The notes under the pieces are model-generated. The model was given only the letters and a program-made list of their open reading frames with translations, did no database searches and was not told the DNA's origin. Shown piece by piece: positions 43,353 through 55,660 of a DNA stretch of 64,000 nt (within the stretch, counting starts at the first letter, position 1; each line of letters opens with the position of its first letter). This stretch comes from Halichondria panicea (Eukaryota > Porifera > Demospongiae > Suberitida > Halichondriidae), in the NCBI RefSeq assembly GCF_963675165.1, contig NC_087378.1, positions 2,639,525 through 2,703,524 of the forward strand, read 5' to 3'. The position numbers were made by a program, and so were the translations under genes.

Positions 43353-44545
43353 CCCTTCTACATTTTTAATTTGCCCCCCCCCCCCCCTGATCCAAAATCC
43401 TGGATTCAGCCCTGGGTACCCACATGTCAGTTACTCTGAAAAGCTAGTTGACTTTAATTAAGTTTGTAGGAACTGTCTGTGTTAGCCTCGATTCCAGGTC
43501 GCTCTCAATTGAGAAAGACGGCCTGGTATACACTGTCTGCGCATGCGTCAATTGTCCCAAGATTCTTGGGGATCGATAGTAAATTAGTCAGTGTATTGTA
43601 TATTTTACAATGATGTCATTGCACAAATCACAGCAGTTTTAATAAAATAGGAGGAGTCCAGTATCTGGAGCTGTCGTTTGGAGCCTTGATCAGCCCCTCA
43701 AAGTGAGTGTGTATTCGTAGTGTGCAGGGCTGCATTGAGGGGGGGGGGGCGAGGAGGTAATTCGCTCCCCCCCCTAGGATCTGACAGATTCGTTTGTACT
43801 GCTATAATTCTGATGACTTCGCCCCTCCTACATTTTTAATTGCCCCCCCCCCCCCCGATCCAAAATCCTGGATTCAGCCCTGGGTACCCACATGTCAGTT
43901 ACTCTGAAAAGCTAGTTGACTTTAATTAAGTTTGTAGGAACTGTCTGTGTTAGTCTCGATTCCAGGTCGCTCTCAATTGAGAAAGACGGCCTGGTATACA
44001 CTGTCTGCGCATGCGTCAATTGTCCCAAGATTCTTGGGGATCGATAGTAAATTAGTCAGTATATTGTATATTTTACAATGATGTCATTGCACAAATCACA
44101 GCAGTTTTAATAAAATAGGAGGAGTCCAGTATCTGGAGCTGTCGTTTGGAGCCTTGATCAGCCCCTCAAAGTGAGTGTGTATTCGTAGTGTGCAGGGCTG
44201 CATTGAGGGGGGGGGCGAGGGGGTAATTCGCTCCCCCCCCCTAGGATCTGACAGATTCGTTTGTACTGCTATAATTCTGATGACTTCGCCCCTCCTACAT
44301 TTTTAATTTGCCCCCCCCCTGATCCAAAATCCTGGATTCAGCCCTGGGTACCCACATGTCAGTTACTCTGAAAAGCTAGTTGACTTTAATTAAGTTTGTA
44401 GGAACTGTCTGTGTTAGCCTCGATTCCAGGTCGCTCTCAATTGAGAAAGACGGCCTGGTATACACTGTCTGCGCATGCGTCAATTGTCCCAAGATTCTTG
44501 GGGATCGATAGTAAATTAGTCAGTATATTGTATATTTTACAATGA
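43350..44545. repeat. About 470-bp unit in 2.5 tandem copies
   Basis: Units start at about 43350, 43821 and 44288 with GCCCCT-CTACATTTTTAATT plus a C run, and contain the TAGCCTCGATTCCAGGTCG and CTGTCTGCGCATGCGTCAAT motifs. The C run and a G run (about 43738, 44209) vary in length. Confidence 0.9.
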
Positions 44546-44859
44546 AATAAATCAGACAGCGGGAGGGGGGGGGAGGAGATATCACTCCCTGTATGAAATC
44601 CTGATTTGGTGACAATTGTACACAGCATACACACTTTGACGGCCACTGGGGACCCATCACCAGCCATTTTTCCGTACACGTAGACATTGGCTATCAAAGA
44701 TGGTTGATTCATTTTTATGCCCATAAAATAATGGTTGACCATTACCAGATATGTATGACCTTTTCTTCTGTCTCACTTAGTGTTTATTGTGTAGGAGATC
44801 TTTACCGTCAGTTTTGTTTCAGTGTGATTCTCAATGACAAGACTGGCTGCTTGACAAAT

Positions 44860-45230
44860 GAACGACTAACATAGAGGGAGCTGGCCGATCATCTCAGTAA
44901 GATTGGAGAGAGCAAAGGAACTCATCTACGAGATTGGTGAGTATATGCAGTTAGATTTGTGTTGCTACACTGTAACTAGGGAAGATCACGACCAATCATC
45001 CTCTAGCAAATACATGTACCCTGTCAATAGCATTGCATTAATTTACCTCTTCTTTCCCCCTCTAGGTTCGTACGTGTACGTCATCCAAACTGTTTTCAAC
45101 ATATGTACCTCCCACGTCTATTTCTAATGTACGCTCACTACCCCCAACAGAGAGTGGTGGAGGGTTGTCCTGGGGAAGGGACTAGACACACCCTCTCATT
45201 AGTCGGCTCAGACTATCAACGCCTCAACCG
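44860..45230 (+). pseudogene. Unknown exon fragments (RELADHLSKIG; PGEGTRHTLSLVG)
   Basis: 44878-44940 encodes RELADHLSKIG then, after a shift, AKELIYEIG; a sister copy is at 46488-46550. 45151-45230 lies between acceptor CAACAG and donor ACCG|GTGAGT and encodes RVVEGCPGEGTRHTLSLVGS then DYQRLNR. I do not recognise the protein. Stops and shifts in the first piece suggest decay. Confidence 0.4.
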
Positions 45231-45984
45231 GTGAGTACATTAATTAGCATTACATTGCATATAAATTTCGGCAAAATGCAACTGTATATTGCATTATTGT
45301 TACAATGCAGTACATGCAGAATTGTGCATTTTCACAAAATTAACAATTTCCGAGTATCGTTATTTTTTTTTGAGTGCCTGTAATAATGGTTTCCTAGATG
45401 GCCTTTGGGTCGCCACTCGTACTCGTACTGAACAGTTGAGATCAAAGTTACATGTACATCTAGCCTATCAATTGGACACTATTGGGTATACGTACATGTA
45501 TCCACTTTTTCAGTGGTGCTCCCTTTCTTGCACTGGGCGTAAGCACACAAACAGCTTATACACTACACTTATACAAGTATGTATTTCCTACTACATGTAG
45601 GTCAGTAGAGCTACCTTTTAGCTTATTCTGTCTGATCATGTGTATCATTATTATTGTGGGGGGGGGGTATTATTGCATATTATTGCGTATCATGTGCGTT
45701 TTCTTAAACTTTGACCTCGACTGCCAAGTACGAGTACGAAAAACCCTAGGCACAATTTTTAGGTTGGATGTCACTGTTGCATCTACGTATGTGTAGAGGC
45801 GTTTAATGAGCCCGCGTCCAGTTTATTCTCATATACGGGGTCCGTGTACTGGATCAGTGTGTCCTGAATACATTGAGATGCAACCCAGTGCTTAAAACAT
45901 AGAATAGCGCTGGGTTGCATCTCAACTTTGAACGTACAGTGTGAGTCGGCTCCGGGTATCTAAGATTTGAACTAGTATACATGC

Positions 45985-46061
45985 AGGTCGTCCTCAAGCT
46001 CGCTGACAGTGTCCATGAGTCCAAGCAGCTCCATTTCTATTCACAAGTTATGAAAAATAAG
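45985..46061 (+). pseudogene. Unknown exon fragment, duplicated at 61199
   Basis: After ATGCAG it encodes VVLKLADSVHESKQLHFYSQ and ends with an AAG|GTAAGT donor. The block 45810-46060 reappears at 61030-61265 with small indels. Function unknown. Confidence 0.45.
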
Positions 46062-46754
46062 GTAAGTGAGCTAGACCACGCCCATTTTCTCTATACTAGC
46101 TGTAGAACGTAAGCGCCACCATAATTTAGGTGCCAGCTGGGCTGGGTTCTAAAAGCTATTCTATTTCTGAGGGGCGCATTAAGAAGTGGAATTAATTTGT
46201 TCTGGTGCTTGTAATTACATCAATTACGGTACTGCATTTATTGTATACCAGTCTTCGTCATGATGTTTGTGTAATAATATATGTAATGTACGTACTCTCC
46301 TGTCCTACACAGTCTGCGACAGGTCAAAGGCACTCTCCTCCTGTGAAGGTGAGTAAGTTATTATGGGTGTATTCACTTTATTTTTTACCCTAGATTGTAT
46401 ATAGCCATTATGTGTTGTTTACTTTTTTCATACAACCTCCTCGATGTGTTCAGTATCCAGGAAGAACTGTCATTTAGAGCGTCTGGACGACCAACGAGGG
46501 AGCTGGCCGATTATCTCAGTAAGATCGGATCGTAGCGAAGGAACTCATGACCAGCTACAAAATGGGTCAGCTGGTAATAATTATAGATTGTATAATCAGT
46601 CACGTCTCACCTAATGCTAGTGAATCTTTACCGTCTGTTTTGGCTCAGTTGCACTCTACCAAATACTCACTCTAGTAGACAATGTGTTTACTGGTTGTCT
46701 GATTTGTTGATAGGGCATAACTACGCAGTTACATGTTCTGTGTATTGTCTGCAG

Positions 46755-46884
46755 GTGATGAGGATGACTATAAAAACTGGCCCCATAGCATCGACCTGGC
46801 CTTCCGTTCTATAGCTAAGTGGGGAGCAAGCCCAGCATACATCCAGTTTGAAGGCCACTGGGGACCCTATCACCAGCCATTTCC
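46755..46884 (+). CDS. Unknown exon (KNWPHSIDLAFRSIAKWG)
   Basis: The exon has acceptor TGCAG and donor TTCC|GTAAGC. It encodes GDEDDYKNWPHSIDLAFRSI and AKWGASPAYIQFEGHWGPYH. A degraded copy of its end (TTTGACGGCCACTGGGGACC) is at 44635-44670. Family not recognised. Confidence 0.45.
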
Positions 46885-47265
46885 GTAAGCTGTAGACATT
46901 AATTTGGCTATCAAAGATAGTTGCCTACTGACACTTCTTGTGACACACACTTGGTCTAACAGGTTGAGTGATTGGGAGCAGAGCAACGATATCGAAACAG
47001 AAATAGAAAGTGAATGACCTCGCGGTAAGTGTTTCACACGGATTGTGTGACTTTTGCGGATTGCTCAAACTACATTTCCAATTTACTCACATCCACTTCC
47101 CTGCCCCCTCAACAAACAAAGTAGCAGTTTCCTAGTCGTTGTCGTGGTACATGTACATGTACACACTGTGACCTAGCAATCTTAAAGCTTTTTTGACACC
47201 ATGCCAACATAATACAATTATATAGTACTCTGAATTTAGTTACATGTATCTGGTACTCCGAACAG

Positions 47266-47381
47266 GTTTGTGAGATGCTGTATTTTGCCAAGGACCAGAA
47301 CGACTAACACAGTTCACCAAGGTCATCCTGCTCAAGAGGGAGGCGGACATAAAGGCACGCTCTCACTTCACCATTGTGAAG
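47266..47381 (+). pseudogene. Unknown exon with 1-nt deletion
   Basis: The exon has acceptor GAACAG and donor GAAG|GTAAGT. It encodes CEMLYFAKDQ then, one frame over, RLTQFTKVILLKREADIKAR and SHFTIVK. One missing base after GACCAG explains the switch. Confidence 0.45.
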
Positions 47382-47397
47382 GTAAGTGTGTGATGGT

Positions 47398-47571
47398 ACA
47401 TGTAAGTGGTGATTTTCGTGAGTATAAATTTCGTTTCCTTCACTGCTTGCACTGCATTGCATGCGTTACGGTAAGCCACGCCTACGTTTTCATGGGAAAT
47501 AATTTCGTGTAGGTCAGCTTGTCCTCGAAAATAACGAATCTTTTACCCCACGAAAATTACCAGCTATACGG
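47398..47571. mobile_element. MITE, TACCGTATA...TTTTCGTGGGG family
   Basis: The right end CCCCACGAAAATTACCAGCTATACGGTA is inverted relative to the left GTGGTGATTTTCGTGAG. The interior resembles 5124-5315. Confidence 0.6.
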
Positions 47572-47838
47572 TAATTATTATGACACATGGCGTCACTTTT
47601 GATCATATGGCTGTCCTACCTTAAATGTGGGGCATAATGGGTTCTTTCCACAAGCATAATGGACTGAATTTTAGGCAGTGCTCAAAAGCATAATGAGGGA
47701 AAGAATTTGCTGAGGCCAAGGAATGCTACCTACTAAGTATTTGGCGACATGTAGACATAATTATAAATAACAAAGCTTTTAGTATGTACTATGTTATTGT
47801 GGTGTCTGTACTTGACCACATCCACTTCCTCGGTACAG

Positions 47839-47964
47839 GTACGTAACCTCAAGTGGTTAGGGTTCAAAGTTCCCTTTGCCATCGTGAACCAGGCCAACCA
47901 GTTGTACCCTCATGCCGTCTCCCTCATGGAGAGCATTCGAACCTATGAGCTCACATGTCAGAAG
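47839..47964 (+). CDS. Cytoplasmic dynein 1 heavy chain exon (tail region)
   Basis: The exon has acceptor GTACAG and donor AGAAG|GTACGC, is 126 nt and phase 0, and encodes [19 protein letters not shown] then [19 protein letters not shown] and TCQK. This matches the DHC_N1 tail of cytoplasmic dynein 1 heavy chain ([30 protein letters not shown]) nearly residue for residue. It lacks the short insert between the A and N segments. The full protein is over 4600 residues, yet only three fragments lie here, and the next exon is damaged. Confidence 0.75.
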
Positions 47965-48083
47965 GTACGCTACCTTCTGTTGCTAGGTTACTGTCATGTG
48001 TTGTGTTTGTATGTCTCTATACACTACATCAATTTTCCCTACTACCCCCTGCCTTGATTTAGCCCCCATTACCCCCCACATAG

Positions 48084-48333
48084 ATTGACGCCCATCAGGG
48101 TATCTCCAAGCGTGTGATGTACAGGAGCAGATAGCTGGCATGGGACTCGTACAAACTCGAGAACTTTGTTCAAGAATGCATATTCAACTTCCAAGAGAGC
48201 CTTCACTGATCGTATTGATGATTTAGTGTGCTCACTAGAATACAAAAGTGGACTAGAGAAAGTACAGAAGCTAGTGGTGGATGATCTCAACCTCCGCTCT
48301 TACTTGGCCTGGGTGGGCCATCTAGACGGGAAG
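48084..48333 (+). pseudogene. Cytoplasmic dynein heavy chain exon, disrupted
   Basis: The block lies between acceptor ACATAG and donor GGAAG|GTACGT. It follows dynein residues in pieces: LAWDSYKLENFVQE, FNFQE, then DRIDDLVCSLEYKSGLEKVQ and VDDLNLRSYLAWVGHLD. An in-frame TAG precedes LAWDSYK and at least one shift separates the parts. It continues directly from the exon at 47839-47964. Confidence 0.7.
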
Positions 48334-49862
48334 GTACGTGTAGTTGAGTGACTAAGTTCTGTGATTAGTCATAATGAAGGCATGAAGGTACATTGTATTT
48401 ATCCCTATTTAAGGTAGAGCCTCACACATTTATCCCTATTTAGTAGCATTTTTGAGAGCATGTCAATTCCTAAACTAATAATATATTGATGCAATAGCTC
48501 TCAGAATTACCTTTTCAACTAGAGCACTAAAGTGCAAACCCTCGGCTGGTGGCATGATTACAAAGAAACCAGAAGAGTGATATAATGCAGTGCTGTCCAC
48601 TGCATGTAGTGATGTATGACTGAGCTGTCTAGCACAGCAACTCAGCAGCAATAAAACTAAACCTGGAGACATGCTGAAACACAGAGTTTAGTGGTACATG
48701 AGATATGCACTGTGGACTAGGTCCTAGTCTAGGATCACAGCAAAGAAGCCTGGAGTCTCAGAGAAGTGGCTCCTCTTGTGTGAGTAGGATCACAGAGTCA
48801 CAGAGCAACAAAAATTCTAGCTTTCTATTGTAGTGACCCTTTTCCATTGTTCCTGGTACAGGATCACTTCAGCTAGCTGTAAATACTAGGGTACCTCACA
48901 TAAAGGCCGCGTGTATCTAGCTACTACTGCCAATGTTCAAGTTCAAGCTTCTTAGCTTTTGCTCGCTCTTATACAACAACGAGGCTTTAACATCAAAATC
49001 TGCCACTATTAAAACTAATAACTTGTTGTGTGGAGGCTATCCATGCTGTATATGCAGTGCTATAGACTCAAATATTACAAACAGACAAACCAAAGTACTA
49101 CTATACCCGTGGCCGCCCACGCGCGCCTCGGGTAATGAAAGCACCGCAGGTGCTGATGCCTCGGTGGAGGTGCCAAAGCTACATAACATAAAGCTACTAA
49201 TACAGACATATTTCTTATTTTTGTGAGCACCACAAAAGGTTCAACAAGCCTTTGCCTATAAAAGCTAAGGCCTGAAATAAAATAATCACTTGTCATATGG
49301 ACTTGAAGACTCAAATTAATTTTGGAAGGTTCTCTCCTAGGTAGTAGCCTAGAACACAACTGTGTCTAGGCTAATCTGGAGGCCTAATTTGCAAGCAAAA
49401 AATTTCACACATCAACATGATAAGGTACATGTAGGACAGCTCACATGATCAAAAGTGATGGTCTCACGTGTTGTATTATGATGTCACAGAATCTTTTTGC
49501 TCTAAAAGTGGCTCTGCTGGACTTGTAGGACGTGATTATTAAGGTGTGAAAAACGAGTGTAATGTGACGTCACGAATGACCTTCCGAATTGGGGGGAAAC
49601 ACTCCCAGCTGACTCGTATATGCGTTCTTTACAAGAAGCTGTCTTTGAAATGCTTGCGCTACCTAGATAATAATTGTGACTCTACTACATGTGTCGGTGG
49701 TGGTGGGTTAATTTTTGTGTAGAAGCAACATCCGAAAATTACGACTAACTAACACTATGATCAAACCACTCCATACTATATAGACATGTACGAAAGACCT
49801 GGAGGTCGTGTCATGCGCCAATTATATATCGCCAATGTTTTCGACCTTTGACCTCCAGCTAT
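48334..49862. other. Spacer with dispersed repeats
   Basis: 48713-48765 is the reverse complement of 13385-13435. 48940-49040 resembles 17690-17810 (AGCTTCTTAGCTTTTG, CTTGTTGTG-TGAGGCTATCCAT). 49160-49195 resembles 14115-14160. No gene was found. Confidence 0.5.
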
Positions 49863-50440
49863 GCGCCAATGATGAGTCCCGGCACAATAAACATTAGGGA
49901 CGAAAAGGTCTTAGCTAGTATTCGACCTTCTGGGCTATACCAATGATGGATGATCGACATGATCAATCTCTGTTCTGTAAGTGTATGGCTTTTTGTCACA
50001 GCAATATTCCTTTTCTGCAGCTCAAGCACACCTGTCCAGTAAATGTTTCTCCATAGCAACGCCTTCTCATGGATCTGACCAATCAGGTTGCGTAACACCA
50101 GGTGGAGGTAGCAGGAGTGTGGCTGCCCAGTTGCCCAGATTGAGAGCGACAAATGTCGAGAAAGAAGACTTACCAATAAGAGAGAGTACGTCAATGTGTT
50201 ATACATATACGTACGGTACCCCCCTTACTGTAAGTACAAAACTAAACTATCAATGATTTACCTTAGGTTTTGTTTCTCACATACATTTTCACTTTGTTCA
50301 TTTGCCTATTCGTTCTGCAGGTGATGTACAGTTTGGATTCATTGAGAATGACGCTATTTTGATGTGAGGAACCGAACTGGCAGTATTCAAACAGTTACAG
50401 TCAAGAGATGTGAGTCGTCGTGGTGATGTGTATTCTGATC
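49863..50440 (+). pseudogene. Duplicated exon-fragment block (partner 60375-60455 and 62366-62620)
   Basis: 49866-49980 (ATGAGTCCCGGCACAATAAA...) and 50000-50130 (CAGCTCAAGCACACCTGTCC, CACCAGGTGGAGGTAGCA) recur at 62369-62480 and 62500-62600. 50322-50420 (GTACAGTTTGGATTCAT) recurs at 60381-60450. Frames differ between copies because of indels, so no protein is assigned. Confidence 0.6.
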
Positions 50441-50648
50441 TATAAAATAGCAGCTGTTGTATATGCCCCCCCCCCCCGTGCTCCATTAGACTATAACTTT
50501 TACTTTCAGCATTATAACACACACACAAACGGACTACCGTATACTTTGCTTGCACATGCACACCGAGGCATAATTATTCTCGGCCACAGCTAATAAATAA
50601 TTATGTCTGCATGCAGTCACATGGTATTCCTCTGATCTGTTGCCTAGG

Positions 50649-50784
50649 ACCATCAAGAGGCCTCTCTTCCAATCAAACGCTACCAAGGTCACACACAGGA
50701 GGTGTGCAGACTCAGATGCAGACTGCAGACAGTGTGCAGACTGCAGACGGTCAGCTCTTAGCCTCAGGTGGAGATGATAACAAG
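50649..50784 (+). pseudogene. Fizzy/Cdh1 (FZR1/CDC20-type) WD-repeat exon fragment
   Basis: The block runs from acceptor TTGCCTAG to donor ACAAG|GTGAGA. One frame reads LPIKRYQGHTQEVCRLR, another TADGQLLASGGDDNK. Together they match the GH.QEVCGL.W..DG.LLASGGNDN signature of CDC20/Cdh1 activators of the anaphase-promoting complex. The middle is replaced by an expansion of CAGACTGCAGA units that shifts the frame. No other WD repeat is present. Confidence 0.6.
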
Positions 50785-51487
50785 GTGAGACCTATGATGT
50801 TTTCAGAGTATGAAGCTTGCATGTACATGTACGTGTACTTTAGATCGAGTCATCCAATGCAAATGTTCCTACACAAAGATGCATGCCTCTCAATCAGGCA
50901 AATAAGCAAATAAGCAAATAAAACCTCTCTATAGAAAACCCGTTTTCAGGTGCACCTGCACAGCATGTATATCTCCCACTCACTTTTGGTCGCATCGTTT
51001 ATAATAGGGTCACAGGCCAATGTTACGAGCTGTTGTATACGCTGTGCCCTCCTCCCTGTGCTCAATTAGACACTAACGTACTTTTTGTATTAAACAAGCT
51101 GTTGCATATGCTGTACCTCCCCCCCCCCCTGTGTTCTGTATGTTGTATACGCTGTGCCCGTGTTTCGTTAGACTATAACGTACTTTTTGTATGTTGTATA
51201 CGCTGTGCCCCCCCCGTGTTTAATTAGCGTTCCCGGTACCCCTCACAGATAATGTACGTTTAATGTGTACGTGTACTAAACCTGTTTGCACTGTACTTCT
51301 ATTGCACCTACATGTGCATGCATAATTATAGGGATTACATGTACATGTACATGTATGAGCTACATGTATAGGGTTGTGAGACTTTTGTTGCAGCAGTTAT
51401 AGACATGCAACTAGTATAGTCCAGTGAAGATACAGTACAAGTACAGTGTAAGTGGTTGTATTTATCATGCCCCTCCCTCCTTATCAG

Positions 51488-51596
51488 TGAGCTGGATCTG
51501 AATGTGCGTGCCCTAAGTCTGGTTATGTCAGGGCTGGTGCTCCAGTCCAAGATCAATGTTGTTCACGTCTTTAAAGAGAAGAAGCTTTTACTTAAA
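51488..51596 (+). CDS. Unknown exon (ELDLNVRALSLVMSG)
   Basis: The exon has acceptor TTATCAG and donor TTAAA|GTGAGC. It encodes ELDLNVRALSLVMSGLVLQ and SKINVVHVFKEKKLLLK. No family was recognised; the neighbours are dynein and fizzy fragments. Confidence 0.35.
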
Positions 51597-51774
51597 GTGA
51601 GCAACACACACCTCACACCACACCACACATACATGTATTCTATGTGAGGGGTCTTGTACATGTACGTATGTAGCAGGGTTGTCCAGTAGTGCCATCAGGC
51701 GTAGTAAGTGCATCATAAGGGTCCAACTAATATACTATGGGACCAGCATGATCAGCACATTATACCATGTACAT

Positions 51775-51943
51775 GTAGGTACCCTAGCATGTACCAGTAT
51801 GCCCAGAGTAACTATAGTACCATAGTATCTAGGCATGACCCGTGGGTCACCCAAAGGTATACCCCAGCACGTGCCAGTATGCCCAAAGTAACTATAGTAC
51901 CATAGTATCTAGGGATGACCCGTGGGTCACCCAAAGGCAGGGC
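51775..51943 (-). repeat. 80-bp minisatellite, two units, inverted relative to main array
   Basis: Contains CAGTATGCCCA-AGTAACTATAGTACC twice. It is the reverse complement of the unit at 52544-53668, about 600 bp away. Confidence 0.9.
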
Positions 51944-52543
51944 TCGAAATTACACCCGAACAACAGACAAATCCGGTCATTATTTGCACGTGACCTGTCA
52001 TTGCACGTGTTAGTCAGACATTTTGTCAGAGCAGAGCTATGTAGCTAGCCAGAGATATATATATGTACGTAGCTAGCTAGCTAGGGGCTAGCTGTTCTAG
52101 CTCTATAGCACTAGTAAGAGCCCTTTACCAGAGTTCTAGTAGCTCAGAATAAGCTACAAAAAGACTCAAGAAATGTGGACAAATAAATCAGTACATTTAG
52201 CTGAGAACAAGCGGACTGTCTAAAGTTCTGAGTTTACTCTTACTCTCTTGCTAGGTCTCTCACTGTCTTTGGTCTTTCTTTCACTCTGGCTGGGTGGGTC
52301 TCTCTCTCCGGTTAGTCTCTCTCTTTCTCTGGTTGGTGGGTCATTCTCTCTCTTGGCTGGTAGGTCTCTCTACAAAGTTTCAAGATAGCTATCAGGCTTA
52401 AGAAACTTAACTAGGAGTTTATTGATGGCTCAAGAAATCTTCGAGCGTCCAACTTCAAAGATCATGCTACCAGCCTCGATCATGCACAAGAACCAATGAC
52501 TTTGTGTGTGTAGGCCCTGATTGTGAATTACTAACATTTTATA

Positions 52544-53668
52544 TTTGGGTGACCCACGGGTAATCCCTAGATACTATGGTACTATAGTTACTCTGGGCAT
52601 ACTGGTACATGCTGGGGTATACCTTTGGGTGACCCACGGGTAATCCCTAGATACTATGGTACTATAGTTACTCTGGGCATACTGGTACGTGCCGGGGTAT
52701 ACCTTTGGGTGACCCACGGGTAATCCCTAGATACTATGGTACTATAGTTACTCTGGGCATACTGGTACGTGCCGGGGTATACCTTTGGGTGACCCACGGG
52801 TAATCCCTAGATACTATGGTACTGTAGTTACTCTGGGCATACTGGTACGTGCCGGGGTATACCTTTGGGTGACCCACGGGTCATGCCTAGATACTATGGT
52901 ACTATAGTTACTCTGGGCATACTGGTACGTGCCGGGGTATACCTTTGGGTGACCCATGGGTGATCCCTAGATACTATGGTACTATAGTTACTCTGGGCAT
53001 ACTGGTACGTGCTGGGGTATACCTTTGGATGACCCATGGGTGATCCCTAGATACTATGGTACTATAGTTACTCTGGGCATACTGGTACATGCTGGGGTAT
53101 ACTTTTGGGTGACCCACGGGGTCATGCCTAGATACTACGGTACTATAGTTACTCTGGGCGTACTGGTACGTGCTGGGGTATACCTTTAGGTGACCCACGG
53201 GTCATGCCTAGATACTACGGTACTATAGTTACTCTGGGCGTACTGGTACGTGCTGGGGTATACCTTTGGGTGACCCACGGGTCATGCCTAGATACTATGA
53301 TACTATAGTTACTCTGGGCATACTGGTACGTGCTGGGGTATACCTTTGGGTGACCCACGGGTCATGCCTAGATACTACGGTACTATAGTTACTCTGGGCG
53401 TACTGGTACGTGCTGGGGTATACCTTTGGGTGACCCACGGGTCATGCCTAGATACTATGGTACTATAGTTACTCTGGGCATACTGGTACGTGCTGGGGTA
53501 TACCTTTGGGTGACCCACGGGTCATGCCTAGATACTACGGTACTATAGTTACTCTGGGCGTACTGGCACGTGCTGAGGTATACCTTTGGGTGCCCCATGG
53601 GTCATGCCTAGATACTATGGTACTATAGTTACTCTGGGCGTACTGGTACGTGCTGGGGTATACCTTTG
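52544..53668 (+). repeat. 80-bp minisatellite, 14 units
   Basis: The unit begins TTTGGGTGACCCACGGGT and contains ATACTATGGTACTATAGTTA. The period is 80 bp (one unit 81) and units differ at a few sites. Minus-strand open frames here are artefacts. Confidence 0.95.
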
Positions 53669-54581
53669 TACATACTTATGAACACCTATATATCGTGATG
53701 GCATTGTTGGACATGGATGCTGATCACCACACCCTCTATATTGTTTGTTGTTGGTGCCTAGCAATGTACTCTAGCAATGTGCATTGACAGGCAACTCCAT
53801 GTAACGTGGTAGGTACAAAATGTATGCTGGTTTGGATACGTTTTTTTTTATTTCGATGATTTGATCGTGGACGCACCTGGTGGGTTGTGTTTGGGTTGGT
53901 GGCCTTCCCATAAAAAAGGAATTTGTGATGTTTTGGGCAGCTGGGTGTTGAGACATTTCTCTAGGTCATTTCTGCAGTCCTTTGTTTATCAAAGCCAGGT
54001 GAGCATCTTCAAGCTTTACTGAGCTTAGATTATGAATGTCAAGCTGGTGTGGCTTTGTGGCCTAAGGTGGCTAAAAAGAATTCTGTGTACTGGAGTTGTT
54101 GGTAGTGCAGAGGTGGGTGGTACAGTAGGTGGTTTTTCTGATATAGTGGCTGTAGTCTAGTTGTGGGCTAATTTGATTTTCTTCTCTGTAGGTGTTTTCC
54201 TTTTTGGCTTTCTTTTACATGTAAGCTTAGCCATTACTTTGATCCTTTGTACCTCTGATCCTACTGTTGCAGATTCTATATTTGATTTGAGCTAGCATTG
54301 CTTGAGAAATTGTTGGTGTAGTGTTGCTATCTGATGTTGTGGTAAGTCTACCATGCTATGTGTTTTTCCACTTCTGGTATGATGTTGTCTATTTGGTTTT
54401 GGGTCTCTACTAACTTTATGTTGTTGTGAGTAATTACTGGCCGAGTGGGAGAAGGGGAAACCTGTGCAGGTGTGTGTTGTGTGTGTTGTGTGCAGTGTAG
54501 GCGTTCTTTTTATAATTATGTGAGAGCACTCTTTTAGTGATATAATTTATTTGTTTGTTTTGTGTACCCCTTCTCCTCCAG
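53669..54581. other. Spacer, nothing recognised
   Basis: T/G-rich plus strand without supported exons. Confidence 0.4.
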
Positions 54582-54660
54582 GGTGACCTTCGACCTGACA
54601 ATGCTGCCAGCACACTCACAATCTTTGAGGGCAAGTTCACACAAAATTTATTCGACAACG
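54582..54660 (+). pseudogene. Cytoplasmic dynein heavy chain fragment (GDLRPDNAASTLTIFEGKF)
   Basis: After acceptor CTCCAG the frame GDLRPDNAASTLTIFEGKF matches the stem region of cytoplasmic dynein 1 heavy chain (GNLRPEEAL..LTIYEGKF). It fuses downstream into a CAACGAAGCTCTGCC repeat shared with 17.7 and 49.0 kb and has no recognisable donor. Intervening dynein exons are absent. Confidence 0.65.
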
Positions 54661-54719
54661 AAGCTCTGCCAAATTTAAAACTTGGTACAAACACAGTGCT
54701 ATCCCATTGGGGTAAGTAG

Positions 54720-55652
54720 ACTCAGAATAGCATGTATATAGCTGGCTGTAATCACACCCTGCAAGAAAGAGGATATACAGCTTGCCTAAGTTTCTTTGTT
54801 GACTCCCAACCTATAATGTGTGTAGAAATCTATAATGATTAGTGCAGCAAGGTGACCACTAATGAAGTAAAGCGTACTTGTCAAGGGATACATGTCCCAC
54901 CTCCTGTAATTTAATAATCCCCTCAGTTTACTCTACATGGTAGTATGTACAATTATAGTATTATCCTAGGACCCAGCATTAATTGCCACACCCATAAGTA
55001 TTAAACACTGTATACAAGTCTTTTCTACTTTAATGTAAAAGATTATTTCCCCTACTAACACTCTATCAAAAGCGTTAGGTATCTTTTGGGGAGACAACTC
55101 CAGATCCCCTTGCAGGCGCACACGTATTAGCTCACCCTCTAAGCTCTTTCTATTGCATATAAGGGTAGAATTAAAGCTTGATTCTAAATTGACTAAAAAA
55201 CAGCAAGCATGCAATGATAAAGGTAAATATAGTGGGGCTGCAGTCACCAATTTACATGGTAGAACCTCGCTCATGGCATCGAGCAAATTCCCGATTAGCA
55301 TGTTATAAATTTTGTAGATCTTGTACCACAGTGTGTGTGTGTCTGTTCCAGCTGTAACTGCTCAACGGTTGCAATGCGACAAAAACTAACAGCTTCTATA
55401 GGCTTCTAGCCACGTTCTCTTGAATTTTGATTCGTGGATTAGCAAATTTTTTCTTGAGTTATGGCTAGTTTGACTCACATTAAAGGCTGTTGCAGTGTCT
55501 TCAGAATCTTTCGTAGTATTATGAGTTAGCCTTGCACTAAAGCGCAGTCAGAAAAGAGCTGCTAAAGTGGTTTAGACACTAGTTGATAAGATCTACACGG
55601 GAAGTACATGGGAAGTACATGGGAAGTACATGGGAAAAGTGCCTCAGAGCAG
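54720..55652. other. Spacer, nothing recognised
   Basis: No supported exon. A short triple GGGAAGTACAT repeat lies at about 55600-55633. Confidence 0.4.
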
Positions 55653-55660
55653 GTATACTA

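Noticed and set aside
41988-43369. Chain of overlapping open frames (MHLRTHNTHQEIHTP type)
   Set aside because: They repeat with the tandem unit, exist on both strands and have no independent coding evidence.
52974-53198. Minus-strand open frame with repeated YPSTYQYAQSNYST
   Set aside because: Product of the 80-bp minisatellite.
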